Assembly: GCA_027625915.1 (NCBI GenBank)
Contig: JANTQA010000033.1
Coordinates: 10,168,001-10,232,000, forward strand
DNA length: 64,000 nt
Direction of reading: 5' to 3'
DNA from: Anaeramoeba flamelloides
Lineage: Eukaryota > Metamonada > Anaeramoebidae
Numbering within the stretch: the stretch's first letter is position 1; the number at the start of each line of letters is the position of its first letter. Of the stretch, positions 11,284 to 22,590 are shown piece after piece. Made by a program: the position numbers and the translations under genes. A model generated the notes under the pieces. That model made no database searches. It had not been told where the DNA came from and saw nothing but the letters and a program-made list of their open reading frames with translations.

Positions 11284-12453
11284 TTAGTCAAATTGTAAGT
11301 TTTTAGATTCAAATTCATTTTCAATTGCAAGCAGAAATGATGAAAAATCCTCGTTTTCAAATTGATAAGGCATTGCGAGCCCAAATGGCTCTGCGATCTC
11401 ATTTTCAAATTGAATTTCAGAAAGCATTGATGTGTTGACAGGCGAAAAGCCTTGGAGTGAATCAGATTCCAAATTATTTGAATTTTGAGGTAACTCGACC
11501 CAAAATGATTTATAAAGTAATGAGTCTTGATCGGGGCTCATCAAGCCTTCTTCAAATTGGTCATTAATCTCGTTTGTATTGGATTTGCCATTGTAAGTGT
11601 TGTTTTTCTTATTGTTATCATTGTTATTGTTGCTACAATTGCTGCTGCCATCGGTGTTGCTGTTGGTAGCACAGCTGTTCGTGTTGCTGTTACTGCTATT
11701 TGTATTGTAACTGTTATTTGTGTTGTTCGAAAATTTTGGGTTAATTATCGCTTTTTTGCTTGATCTTGTGTTTATCCTTGTCCTTGTCCTTGACCTTGTC
11801 ATTCTTGTTTGTTTTGTTTTTGGATTTGTTTTCCTTATTTTGTTTTCATTTTTTTTTTCGCCTTCTTCTTTCACGACAGGGAGAGTGTCCACAAAGACCC
11901 TTTTTTTTCTTCTTTTTTGTTCCCGTACTTTGTTTTTTTGATCTAGTTCTTGTTTTTGGCCTTGTTCTTGATTTTGTTTTTGTTTTTGTTTTTGTTTTTG
12001 TTTTTGATCTTGATCTTGTGGTTGCTTTTGTTTTGCATTTTTTCTTACTTTTTCTTCAACAAAGCCATTTCGCACAAAGACCATCCCGGTATTTTTTTTT
12101 CGGACAGTCAAATTTTTATACCCCTTTCTTTTGAAATGGCTCCCAAGGCAACTGCGAACATTGGTCCTCCCTTGCCCCAAAGCATAACAAAGCAAATTAA
12201 TCAGTCGTGCAGTAAATTCAATTTTGCCGCCATTGTAATCGTCGATAATGTCATTTGGGAAAAATGAAAAGAGCTGGTTGATTCGATCTTCTCGCTTCCT
12301 CAGACAAGAAATATCAATGAGGACTAATTGTTCTTCTTCGGTCGCTGTTCCAAATGTAGTCTCTTCAACCTCGTCAGGATAATAAGATTTGCACGATGTC
12401 CTGTTCCTTTCTTTTTTTTTTTGCACTTTCAAATTTTTTTTTTTGATACTCAT
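11284..12453 (-). CDS. possible DNA-binding transcription regulator, Lys/Gln- and Asn-rich
   Basis: 389 codons, ATG at 12453, TAA at 11284-11286, one exon. Residues ~1-20 are basic; ~40-135 form the only globular-looking part (FSFFPNDIIDDYNGGKIEF, LINLLCYALGQGRTNVRSCL, GYKNLTVRKKNTGMVFVRNG). The middle (~140-240) is a Lys/Gln then Lys/Arg-rich basic linker, followed by an Asn/Ser-rich stretch (~245-300) and an acidic aromatic tail (PFGLAMPYQFENEDFSSF). A folded basic module, nuclear-type basic linker and acidic tail is the usual layout of a sequence-specific regulator. I do not recognise the module; a winged-helix domain such as the initiator-binding type known from trichomonads is one weak possibility. 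Confidence 0.7.
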   Translation of the reverse strand: MSIKKKNLKVQKKKERNRTSCKSYYPDEVEETTFGTATEEEQLVLIDISCLRKREDRINQLFSFFPNDIIDDYNGGKIEFTARLINLLCYALGQGRTNVRSCLGSHFKRKGYKNLTVRKKNTGMVFVRNGFVEEKVRKNAKQKQPQDQDQKQKQKQKQKQNQEQGQKQELDQKNKVREQKRRKKRVFVDTLPVVKEEGEKKNENKIRKTNPKTKQTRMTRSRTRTRINTRSSKKAIINPKFSNNTNNSYNTNSSNSNTNSCATNSNTDGSSNCSNNNNDNNKKNNTYNGKSNTNEINDQFEEGLMSPDQDSLLYKSFWVELPQNSNNLESDSLQGFSPVNTSMLSEIQFENEIAEPFGLAMPYQFENEDFSSFLLAIENEFESKNLQFD

Positions 12454-15400
12454 ATCTTTTTGTTGTGTTTAATTTTAGCACACGCAAAAGTAATATTACA
12501 AAAAAATTTTTAATATAAAAAGAAATACAAAAAAAAGTAAAATAAAAATAAAAAAATCAGTGCAAAAAAAAAAATGATTTTAAGTTTTCAAGTTTCCAGA
12601 AATATCTTTTTTTTTTGTAGTAAAGGTTTTCTTGATGTGATCTTTTTTTTAAATTGTATTTTACTATTTTTTTTTTTATTTGAAAATAAAAAACAATGAC
12701 AAATGGAAAATTCCAAAATAACATTTGTAGGTTATCTATGAACAATCTCAAAATATTTTACACTTTTTTCAGATTATTTTTTTATTTGAAATTTGGAATT
12801 TCAGGATTCATTGTTCTCTTTGTATTCGTATATTAGTTCGTAATTAGTGATTTTTTTTTTCTAGACGACAAGAGAATGTGAAAAAAGTATTTTTTCTTTT
12901 CAAATTTTCAAAATCTTAAAAATATAAGTTTTTTTTATTAATTATAATTTGGGAAGATGAACCCACCAATTAAATCAGATTATTTAAATGGTAATTATTT
13001 ATACCAATTAATTTACAAAAAGCAAAAGATTTAATTATTTATTGTACAAATCTCATTTTTTGAGAAGATTCGAAAATTGTCAAATTTGTACAAAGTTATT
13101 TTACTCACTAAATTGACTCCATTTCAAAACAAAACGACTGACTTTCAAAGGCCATTTGTCTTCAAGCGAAATATAACCCTTGTTCTGATAATTTCCACAA
13201 ATCCTTTTTCGAAACAGACTCACTGAAAATTTTGTTACGGAATTAAGATGTGCAGATGTCATTTGTTGGTAAATTTTGACAAGTCACTTTTAATTTTGAA
13301 TTGAATACACAGAATTGTTTTATATTCTAGGAAGGTTATAAAGCAAATCAAAAAACATGACTAACAAGTTTATAATTTCAATCCACAAAAAGTTTGGTAA
13401 TTAATCCTATTCGAAAGAAAAATAACACAGTTAAAATAAGAAAGTAAACGTTCAATGTAAAGGGTAAGTTACTTTTTTTACACTCTTTTCAGAGAAAATA
13501 ATAAAAGTTGAAAAGTCTCTTCTTTAAAGTTTAATTCAATTACCAAAAATGAAACCCTTGAATTTAAATGTATAAACTTTATTCCTAAATCGAAATTTAT
13601 CTCAAAAATTCTCATAAGGGTTTAGTTTGCAATTATTTTCAGTTGAATTTTACATAATGTCTCAATTTTTTTCATAGGTCTGGATCTAAAAAAGCAAAAA
13701 TTGATGATCCAAATAATCAATGTTATCTTATTTTTCACTTGAAATGTTTATTGTGATTTAAATTTTCTTTTATTTATTTTTTTAATTTGATCTTGTTTCA
13801 AAGAGAAAAATTTTCGAAATTTTCCAAAAATTAATTTTTAAAAAATAAATTGATTTTGATAATTATTTTTTTTTCTCCATTTTATATCTGACTTTTTTTG
13901 ATTTGTAATAGGAATTTTAAAATGAATACCATTTGTGTTTTTCCAAATCACTTCCTAAGATTCTTTCATAAATTATTTAAATAAAATTTCTCGTTGAATA
14001 TAATAAATTAATTATCGAATTACAAAAAAGAAAATTAAAAACTTTTTTAATTTAGTTTTCAAAAAGTGTCGAACGAGAGTTAGACAAGTGGAACATTAAA
14101 CATACCACCGTGCACCAACCTAATAGTTTATGTAACATTCTAACCAACTTTTGGTCACTTTTATTTGTAAATCTTTAGACGAAAAAAAATATACATTACA
14201 TATTTTCAATAATTTGATATTTTTTTTACCCCTTTATTATAAAAAAAAAAAACAATTTAATTTTTTATCAAGTAACTGTCTTTTGAACATTGAAAGGGAA
14301 AGGACACTAAAACTCACCACCATTGCACACGTAATTACATGATGGTGTTAATTTAATTTCAACAATAAAGTAATTACCTTTTTGGAGTATAAAAAAATTC
14401 AATTTATGATTATCTTTTTTTTTTTTTTAAAACAATAACAAGCTCAATGGATTTACTATTAAAGAAAATGAACCCTTAAAAAACAACAGACAATACCCTT
14501 CTTCACAAAAGTAAAAATCTTTTTATTTAAATTATCTTGCTATTTCTTAGACTTTTTTTAGATCACCGATTAAAAAATCCTTACACATATTTTTTTTTCC
14601 AAATAATTGAATAAATAAAAAAACAGAAATTTGAACATTTTTTAGAGTTTTTAACAAATAGTCTCATTTTGATTTTTAATAAAGTGATTTTAATTTTTTT
14701 TTATTTTAAAAAGAGTAAAAATTTAACAATGTCAAGAATACAAAAAAATACATATCAAAATCTAAAAATTTAAAGAACACGGTAGTCAAAATAACACATA
14801 TATGTAGATTTAACCCATGTGCCCGAATAAAATCTAACATCCCCTTTCCTCAAAAATTATACTATTATTTGAAATTTTACTAAGGTAAAATTCAATTAAT
14901 TTCCCCCTTTTCACCCACTATTTTTGTTTCAATTTAGGAACGGAATATACAAATAGACAAATACCAATATAAAATAAACAAACCAAATAAGAAACCATAA
15001 TTTCCACCCCTTACTTTAAAAACTCTAGTCACCCATAAAAAAAGAAAATGAAGATGATGTAAAATTTTTTCCCCATGATTTATCAAATACCAATAATTGA
15101 TTATTGTCAGAAAAATTTCTTTTCTTTTGATTTTCTAATAATAATATCAATAACTATACAATTTATCTCGGGTCTGTGGAAAAATCCAATATTGATGATA
15201 ATCATTATTAAAAAAAAAAGTTAAAGTTAGGCCAATTGTACGGAAACACAGCATTGGTTGAAAGATTATTTTTCGTTATCAAAAGAATAATTGAAAAAAA
15301 AAAAAAAAAAAATAGCAAGAACTTGGTTTTGAAATTGTGTTTCCCCACTTTATATAAACCATTTTTTTATTTTTTCTGATTTATATATACTATTTAAGAA

Positions 15401-15483
15401 ATTTTTAATTAATTAACAATATCTCAGATAAAAAAATAAAAATATATTATTGAAAAAAATATAATAAACCAATTTTTAAAAAA
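12454..15483. other. AT-rich spacer with a probable small gene and coding-like scraps
   Basis: Apart from the small spliced gene candidate at 12842-13262, two plus-strand stretches look coding-like: about 13678-13755 (SGSKKAKIDDPNNQCYLIF after a TTTTTTCATAG acceptor) and about 14053-14172 (VERELDKWNIKHTTV after a TTAATTTAG acceptor). Neither has a start or donor I can place, so no gene is called. The rest is A/T-rich. Confidence 0.3.
12842..13262 (-). CDS. small spliced gene candidate, function unknown
   Basis: Exon 1 runs from ATG at 13262 to 13109 and reads MTSAHLNSVTKFSVSLF, KRICGNYQNKGYISLEDKW, PLKVSRFVLKWSQF; this composition stands out from the surrounding noise. The frame is cut by GTGAGT (13108-13103), a strong 5' splice site. 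Downstream, CACATTCTCTTGTCGTCTAG ends an intron candidate at 12861, followed by A10 and sequence that in one frame reads ITNYELIYEYKENNES. With ten A's as written the joined frame stops after KKKNH (stop at 12843-12845 region); one base fewer or more in the A-run would change this, so the 3' end is uncertain. The protein is about 55-70 residues. Family not recognised. Confidence 0.45.
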
Positions 15484-15508
15484 ATGAACCACCTGAAATA
15501 ATAAATTG

Positions 15509-15547
<39 letters not shown>

Positions 15548-15905
15548 TTCAGTATTCATGAACAACAAATAATTAAATATGATTTGCATTTCACCTTTAA
15601 ACCATTCTAAATCTATAAAAACCTAAGATTTTAAAAATTAAAAAAAAATAAAACCAAGAAAATAAAAAAATAGGTAGTCGCATTTTTCTAAATGAGCGTT
15701 ACCTATTTTGTATAACTAAACTTTCACTGAAAAAAAATTAAACAAGAAGATTTTTTTGAATAATTAAATTTATTTTCAAAGACATTGCATTGTCTCAATT
15801 TTCTTAGTTTTTATATGTCTTTTCGAAGATTTCTTTTTTTTTTTTTTGCATGATCTTTTAAAAAAAAATTATTAAAAAAAAAAGAAAAAGGAAAGGAAAA
15901 GAAAA
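15484..15905. repeat. dispersed repeat family D, copy 1
   Basis: About 400 bp that aligns by eye with 32055-32435. Shared order of landmarks: CTGAAATAATAAATTGAA, a TA microsatellite (15513-15544), AACAAATAATTAAAT, TTACCTATTTT, TTTCACTGAAAAAAAATTAA, GAATAATTAAATTTATTTT and a terminal A/G-rich run. No coding frame and no clear inverted termini. Confidence 0.6.
15513..15544. repeat. (TA)n microsatellite
   Basis: About 16 uninterrupted TA units inside the family D repeat; the copy at 32055 has a shorter run in the same place. Confidence 0.9.
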
Positions 15906-16140
15906 CATAACAAAAAACACAAAAAATTAAATAGTTTGTAAAATCAAAATTGTTTCCAAATTGAATTTAAAAAGTGGTAATGCTATTATTCTAACTGTTT
16001 AAATCGTGTCGAGTTTTTTGAAATTTAGTTTATTTTACAAATTACAAAAAAAACACATAGCATATTTTCTTTAGGTTTTTTTTTGGGATTTCGGTTTATT
16101 TGAAAAATCTGTAGAATTAACCGATAAAACAGAAAATCAT

Positions 16141-16410
16141 AAGAAAATTGCTGTTAGCTTTTCCAGAATTTAAAAGAATTGGGCAAAAGTATTGGGTTTT
16201 CTCTATTCTTATGAATACCCGAAAAAGCCAGACACCTTACGGCACTTGACTTAAAATTTAGTTAGGTTTTCCAAAATTCAAAAGAATAGAGTAAAATTAC
16301 AGCTTTTTTTCTATTCTTTTGAATTTTGGAAAAGTGTCCTTAGGTTTTTTTTAATTTCTAAAATTAAATAAAACCTAGGCACTCTACGGCACTCTTCAAC
16401 ACTTGACGGA
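16141..16410. repeat. modular hairpin repeat (family H)
   Basis: Contains the module CCAGAATTxAAAAGAATxG with inverted partners, and the unit GGCACTCTACGGCACT followed by CACTTGACGG. The same modules recur at 24120, 24816, 26590, 29517, 42390, 48930, 49335, 49800 and 62150. Confidence 0.7.
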
Positions 16411-17139
16411 AACAGAATATTTATCATCGGTTATTTTTTTTTTCTGCATCTCATTTTTTAGACGAATGGAGTGTTTTCAAAACTCTTAGTTATTATTTCT
16501 TTAAAAAATCCCCTAAAGTTGAATTTAACCAAAATTCATGTCGCATCTATTTAAAAATTTTATACCCCAAAAAAGACTATTTTTTCTTGAACATAGATTT
16601 TTAAAAATCTTTGTATTACCAACAACAATAAATTCAACAGCCTCAAGATTTTTAAGTCTTGAAATCTTCGTTATATATTGAATAAACTGTATTAATAATC
16701 ATTTTATGATAATTGAAATTGTAGTTTTGTCTAACTTGGAATTTTCAATTTTTTTTTTTTATATTAGTGATGTGTAGCACACCATTTTCACTTGAAAATA
16801 AAAAACAAATACAAACACAATTGACAAATATTTATCAGTGTGATAGTATTACATTTTAATTATGATCATTTATTGTAAAATTCAACAACCTAAGAAAAAA
16901 AGATTTTTTTTTTCCTTCCTCAAATAACCAAATTATTTCAAGTTTGAAAAAGCTCTTTCAACGAAATACAAAAAAAATCATACTGCCTTAATCCTGAAAA
17001 TACATAACTTATTTAATTTACTGATCCTAAAGAAATCTAGAATGTATGAGAACTCATTTTTTTCATTTTCTTTTTGTTTTCAAATCCCTAATTAACTTTC
17101 TTAAACCAAAATTACAATTTGAAAAGCAAATTTAATCTG

Positions 17140-20100
17140 ATGGATTTACACCAACAACTCACCGAGCTTGATTATCCAGAAGAAACTGTTCAAAAAATTC
17201 TAAAATTAAAACCAAAAACCTTGACAAAAGCACTTGAATATGCACAAGATCTTCACGAACAAAAAAGTTCGAATAGTAATACTTGGGACAAATTCTTTCA
17301 CAAAAGAGGAACTAATCAAAATAGAAACAAAACTGTAAATGGAAATGAAAACGGAAATGAAAATGGAAACGACATTCCAGCGCTCAACCATGGTTTTGTT
17401 GACAATGAGCTGGAAATGGCCTTACAAGAATCGTTAAAGGATTTAATTAACCAAAACAACCCATATTTTTCAAAAAGATTAACTGGATCACCCGTAGGCT
17501 TGATCAATTTGGGAAACACGTGCTTTGCAAATTCATTATTGCAAACCTATTTTAATATTCCATACTTCCGAAGATCGATCTTGTCTTTCCCCTTAACAGA
17601 TTGGAATTTTAATAAGAGACAATTAAAATTCTATTCCATTTTTAATATTCATAAAAAAAATTCAAAGACAAAGACAATTAATGATAACCGTAACCATAAA
17701 AATACCAAGTTTAACACTAGAACTGGTAACGAATCTGATCTTGGAACGAGTACTCATCAAAATAAATATTCTAATAAAAACTTTATTATTCATAAAAACA
17801 AAGATGATCTGGAGAGATTATCAAAGGAAAAATTTGATCCGCTTATCGAAAAATTACAACAACTATTTAGCGAAATGCTACTTTCGTCAAAAAAATTTGT
17901 TTCTCCACAAGGAGTTTGGAATGAGTTAACAAACAAAAATTTTCAATTTGGCGGACAAGAAGATCCAACGGAATTTAATAATCTGTTTCTTTCCAAAATT
18001 GATGATAGCTTTCAAAATTTGCAAGCAGTCCTAAAAAGAAATGGGATTACACTTAAGGACAACCCATCAATCAGTTCGTTGTTTGAAGGTGAATTAACAT
18101 TTACAAACCGAATTGAATTAGAAGGCACAGACAACCAAGACAATACCCCCACTAATAATACTAATTCCCAAAAGCAATATAAAATCTTGAATGAAAAAAA
18201 AGAAAAAATCAAACAAATCATATTGCCAATAGGCAAAGTTAAAAAAGACAACCTGGTTTCCAGTTTGAAAAGATTTTGTAAAACGACAATAGAATATATC
18301 ACAAAAGAAAAAAAAACAATCGAAGCAGAACAAATCATTACTTTTTCCAAAATACCAAAAGTTTTAATTTTTCAATTACAAAGAGTAATGTTTGATATTA
18401 AAACAAAAACGATGGTTAAAGATGATACAATTTTCACCTTTCCACAAGAAATATATTTATCAAGGTTTTTAAAAAAAAATAATTCAAATTATCTAGATTC
18501 TAAAAATAAAATACAAAAAAAAATAACAAAATTAGAAAGTGAATTAAAAAATTTAAATAATTTTAATAATCATGGTATTTCATTAACTTTAATGATGGAA
18601 TCTACAATAAATTATTTTTGCAATGACAGTATCGGTTATGATTATAATAATAACCATAATCATAATCATAACGATAACCATAGCAATAATCATAATCATA
18701 ATCATAACCATAATAATAATCATAATCATAATAATAATACTAATACTAATACTACCACTACTAATACTAATAATAAAAATAATAATCATAATCATAATAA
18801 AAATGGAAAACTGAAAAAAATGGAAAAAAAAAATAATGAATTATTAAAAAAATTATTAAAAAACAAAATCAAAATTATTGAAAATAAAAAAATAGAATTA
18901 GAAAAAAAAATTAATAAACAAAACAAAATACTCAAAATGATAAAAAAAAAAAATAAAAAAGAAAAAATGAAAAAAAAATATCAATTATTTTCCTTAATTG
19001 TTCATTCAGGAAATGCAAATACAGGTCATTATTTTAATTTTATTTATGACATTACAAGAAATATTTGGTGGAAATTTAATGATCAAGAGGTTCTAAGCCA
19101 ATCAACAAAAGAAGTTTTAGATATATCCTCGGGCGAATCGAAGGGAACCTCAGCTTATTGTTTAATTTATATCAAATCTACCTTACTAGACGAGATGAAG
19201 ATCTCAAATCTTTCAGATTTAGAATTAATCCCAACAGATTTGGTAAACTTAATTAAAGAAAAGAATTTAAAATTTGAAAAAGAATTAGATGAATATGATC
19301 AAAAAAAGAATGATCACATTGAAACAAAAGAAAAATTAAAAAAATTCAAAATCCTTTTTGAAAAGCATTTTAAAAAAATCAAAAAATCAATAAAGAAAAC
19401 AATTGATATTAATGATAACAACATGGTGAACATGGTTGGAAACAAGAATAGTGATAATGGAGGTTATATGACAAACAAGATTAATCAATTTAAAGACCCG
19501 TCATTATTAGGAATAATTTATTTTTCAATTCAACAGAATGAAATCCAATTAGCAAAGTGTTTTTTATTTGAAAAATTTTTAAAAAATGAAATATTTGTTC
19601 ATGATTTTCAAAATTTGACTTTTCTCAAGCAAGCTAAAAATATGATCGGCATTTCTCAAATTAGCCCCTTCCAATTAGATTCTTTTAAGCTAAAATACGA
19701 TGTATACCAAAGATCAAAGCAAAAATTCATTATTGCATTACAAACAATACTTTTTCAAAATAAATTTAAAGGTTTAAAACAATTAATCCAAATTTTTATT
19801 GAATTGTTAAAAAGAAATAATGATTTCATTTTATTAAATAGAATTAAAATTATTATTCTTTATTTTTCATATAATCAATATAAAGTCTTTTCAAAAAAAA
19901 TTCAAAACAATAAATATCAAAGCATTCAAAAAATTTTGAGCAATATTCAATTTATCATTTCTTTTTTAATTTATTTGTCAAATATAGAAAGGGATAATCA
20001 AAATTTTAATGAACTTTATGATAATAACAACAACAACAACAATAATAATTCATATAATGATATCAACAATGGTGATTATAATATATTAAAAATTTTAAAA

Positions 20101-20349
20101 AAAATTATAAAATCTTGGAAATATTTATCAAAATTTAATAATAACGAAAATTTTGAAATGCAATTTAATTATATTTACCAAATATTAACAAAGCAAATCA
20201 CTATTGAAAATGAGATTTTACAAATGAAATATGTTATAATCCCGTATAAAAAAGTAGATAATTTATTTGACAATTATTTTAAAACCTTATATAAATTTTA
20301 TCATACTTATCCAAAATGTTTAATTAATCTTAATACTAATCAATATTAA
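17140..20349 (+). CDS. ubiquitin-specific protease, USP25/USP28-like
   Basis: 1069 codons from the ATG at 17140; the open frame extends to a TTG at 17119, which is not a credible eukaryotic start. It would remove ubiquitin from proteins (C19 cysteine protease). Residues ~1-45 resemble a UBA helix bundle, ~88-106 (NELEMALQESLKDL) a ubiquitin-interacting motif. The Cys box GLINLGNTCFANSLLQ puts the nucleophile at C128, GGQEDPTEF lies at ~271-279, FQLQR at ~410, and the His box GNANTGHYFNF gives H630 with WWKFND supplying N647. UBA, UIM, then USP with Asn as third residue matches USP25/28. A large insert before the His box (~470-617) has a His-Asn run and a Lys/Glu coiled coil, the place where USP25/28 carry their oligomerisation insert. 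The tail (~650-1069) is helical and unassigned. Confidence 0.9.
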   Translation: MDLHQQLTELDYPEETVQKILKLKPKTLTKALEYAQDLHEQKSSNSNTWDKFFHKRGTNQNRNKTVNGNENGNENGNDIPALNHGFVDNELEMALQESLKDLINQNNPYFSKRLTGSPVGLINLGNTCFANSLLQTYFNIPYFRRSILSFPLTDWNFNKRQLKFYSIFNIHKKNSKTKTINDNRNHKNTKFNTRTGNESDLGTSTHQNKYSNKNFIIHKNKDDLERLSKEKFDPLIEKLQQLFSEMLLSSKKFVSPQGVWNELTNKNFQFGGQEDPTEFNNLFLSKIDDSFQNLQAVLKRNGITLKDNPSISSLFEGELTFTNRIELEGTDNQDNTPTNNTNSQKQYKILNEKKEKIKQIILPIGKVKKDNLVSSLKRFCKTTIEYITKEKKTIEAEQIITFSKIPKVLIFQLQRVMFDIKTKTMVKDDTIFTFPQEIYLSRFLKKNNSNYLDSKNKIQKKITKLESELKNLNNFNNHGISLTLMMESTINYFCNDSIGYDYNNNHNHNHNDNHSNNHNHNHNHNNNHNHNNNTNTNTTTTNTNNKNNNHNHNKNGKLKKMEKKNNELLKKLLKNKIKIIENKKIELEKKINKQNKILKMIKKKNKKEKMKKKYQLFSLIVHSGNANTGHYFNFIYDITRNIWWKFNDQEVLSQSTKEVLDISSGESKGTSAYCLIYIKSTLLDEMKISNLSDLELIPTDLVNLIKEKNLKFEKELDEYDQKKNDHIETKEKLKKFKILFEKHFKKIKKSIKKTIDINDNNMVNMVGNKNSDNGGYMTNKINQFKDPSLLGIIYFSIQQNEIQLAKCFLFEKFLKNEIFVHDFQNLTFLKQAKNMIGISQISPFQLDSFKLKYDVYQRSKQKFIIALQTILFQNKFKGLKQLIQIFIELLKRNNDFILLNRIKIIILYFSYNQYKVFSKKIQNNKYQSIQKILSNIQFIISFLIYLSNIERDNQNFNELYDNNNNNNNNNSYNDINNGDYNILKILKKIIKSWKYLSKFNNNENFEMQFNYIYQILTKQITIENEILQMKYVIIPYKKVDNLFDNYFKTLYKFYHTYPKCLINLNTNQY

Positions 20350-22590
20350 TAGTTATATATATATATATATATATAAATGTGTATTCGTCTATTTTTTTTT
20401 TTTTTTTTGGAATTTTTTTTGTTTTATACTACAAAAAAGAGTTTCATTCAAATTTTAATTTAGTAATTGATGCTAAATTTATGTAAAATGTAAAAAAAAA
20501 TAAAATTGATCAATTTAAAAATATTTTTTCAAAAGTTTTTAAAATTTTTTTAATTTTGTTTATATTTAGAATTGAGATCACAATTTTTCATTGTTGTTTT
20601 TATTGTCTTTATTAATTTATTTTTAATTGTGAAAATATTTACCTACGACCCAAAAAACACTAAAAATGGAAAACTGATCAAATATATTCCATTAAAAAAA
20701 TAAAAAAAACAAAATGAAAAAATAAAAATAAATAAAGTTTCCATTTAGCCATATCTTGAAAACATTTTTTGACAAAATGATTGAATTCAAAGTTGAAATT
20801 ATGTATATTTTTTGATACACTATCTTATTTTAACTCATTTACTAAAACAAATTCTAAATTATGGGAATTTTATTTTCACCAAAGGGACAAATTTGGTCTT
20901 CTAATGTTTTTTTTTTATTTTCAAATGTTAAAATTAAAAAAAAAGTTAAACTAAAATAAGATAAACTCCCTGGAAAAATATTCTAATTTAATAATTAGCT
21001 TATTCTTTGATTTCAAAATTTTCTCAACCACAATTTTTGCAAAAAAATATAAAAGTACACTGTAATTTCAAAAAATATTTTTGATATTCAAAAGTTGAGA
21101 GTGGTGTTTTTATTCTAAAAAAAATTTATCTCAGTGGTTAATTGAATTAAGTTTTAAGGCTAGATTTTGAAAAATATGAATCAGAAAAAAATAGTGCTTA
21201 ATTATATTATGGACATATTTTTATTGAAATTTGAAAATATTCAAAAGATAAAAAAAAAATCAAATAATATCGCTGAGAATATTTAGATCATGATTATAAT
21301 TAATATTTTGAAAGTTTCATTATTTTATTTTTAAAAAATTCTTTAGATTTTAAAATCAATTTTTTAAAAATAAAAAATGATAAGATTGATTGTTATGATT
21401 AAGAGCCAGTTTAAGCTGAACACACTAATTCCACCCACACATTTATGTATTGATTCAGCATAGATGATTTTTTTTTCGATTTTCTTTATTTTCTTTATTA
21501 TTTTTTTTTTTACTTTTGTCAATTTCATGATATGGTAAACCCCAATTCAAAATTTTTAACACACCAAAATTCAGTTTTTGAAAAAATTAACTTATTTAAT
21601 CAATTCTAGAAGAATTATAAATTACAACCATTCACCCATTGAGGACGTTAATACTTGTTTATACATTACAATACTCACAAAACAAAAAATAAATAACTTT
21701 CAATACACATAAATCAAGACAGTGTTAAAAATTTTGGAGAGAGCAAAACCAAAAAATTGATTGCCAATTTTTATGAAATTCTATAAGAAATATTGATTGA
21801 TCAAATGGTTAGATACCATTAACCAAAATTATTTTAGTTCTTCTATTTTGAATAACTCAAATTTAGTCTAATATCAATTAGTTCTGAAAAAAAATATTTC
21901 GATCTAACCAAACAAGTTACATAATTCAAAAAATGAAATGAAATGAAAACAAAAAACTAGTTGAAGAATAAATGATTTTCATATTTTTCATAAATCAAAA
22001 TTAATTCCAATTTGAATGAAATTGTATTATTGTGATTATTTTAACGGTTTTAACTTGTTGGAAAAATTTGAATTTTAGTTTAGATAAATTTTGAAGTACA
22101 AAATTATAACAAGTTAATAATTATGCAAACCAGCAAAACAACACTTGTAACATCACAAGAAAAAAGAATTCTTATAAAAAAAACAAACAAACAAATAAAA
22201 AAATTCTCCCAAATTCCCAAAACAAATAAATTCGTTAGCTAAATAAAAAATGACATTTAAAAGCTTTATTGAAAATGATTTTTTGAACAAATCGAATCAT
22301 AATTCTATAAAACAAAAAGTTGAGTTATTTAGTTGTATCATGTTCCAACATAGATCTTTTATTTTGCTAAAATGCTGTTCGGTGAGTCAAAATAACTGTA
22401 ATTAAAGAAACAATTATTAATTTTTTACTAAGAAATTAGAATATTTTAAAATTAAAAATTTGTAAATTATTTGATTAAAAATGTTAAACAATCAATAAAT
22501 GGATCCTAAATTCGAAATAAAAAAATTTATGAGAAAATTTATTGAATTAAATTTTTTATTTTTTTTTTATAATGGAAAAACGAACAATTA
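20350..22590. other. AT-rich spacer between convergent genes
   Basis: 3' region between the deubiquitinase and the SR-type gene, which converge. A short TA microsatellite lies at 20354-20376. No coding-like frame, inverted repeat or RNA gene found. Confidence 0.5.

Noticed and set aside
13463-13491. GTAAGT ... CTCTTTTCAG, a perfect-looking 29-bp intron
   Set aside because: Shorter than a plausible spliceosomal intron and not flanked by coding sequence.
17119-17139. TTG-initiated extension of the deubiquitinase frame
   Set aside because: TTG is not a normal eukaryotic start and the first ATG at 17140 precedes the whole UBA-like region.
18589-18814. Ile/Met-rich frames at the His-Asn tract
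   Set aside because: Frame-shifted readings of the CATAAT repeat within the deubiquitinase.
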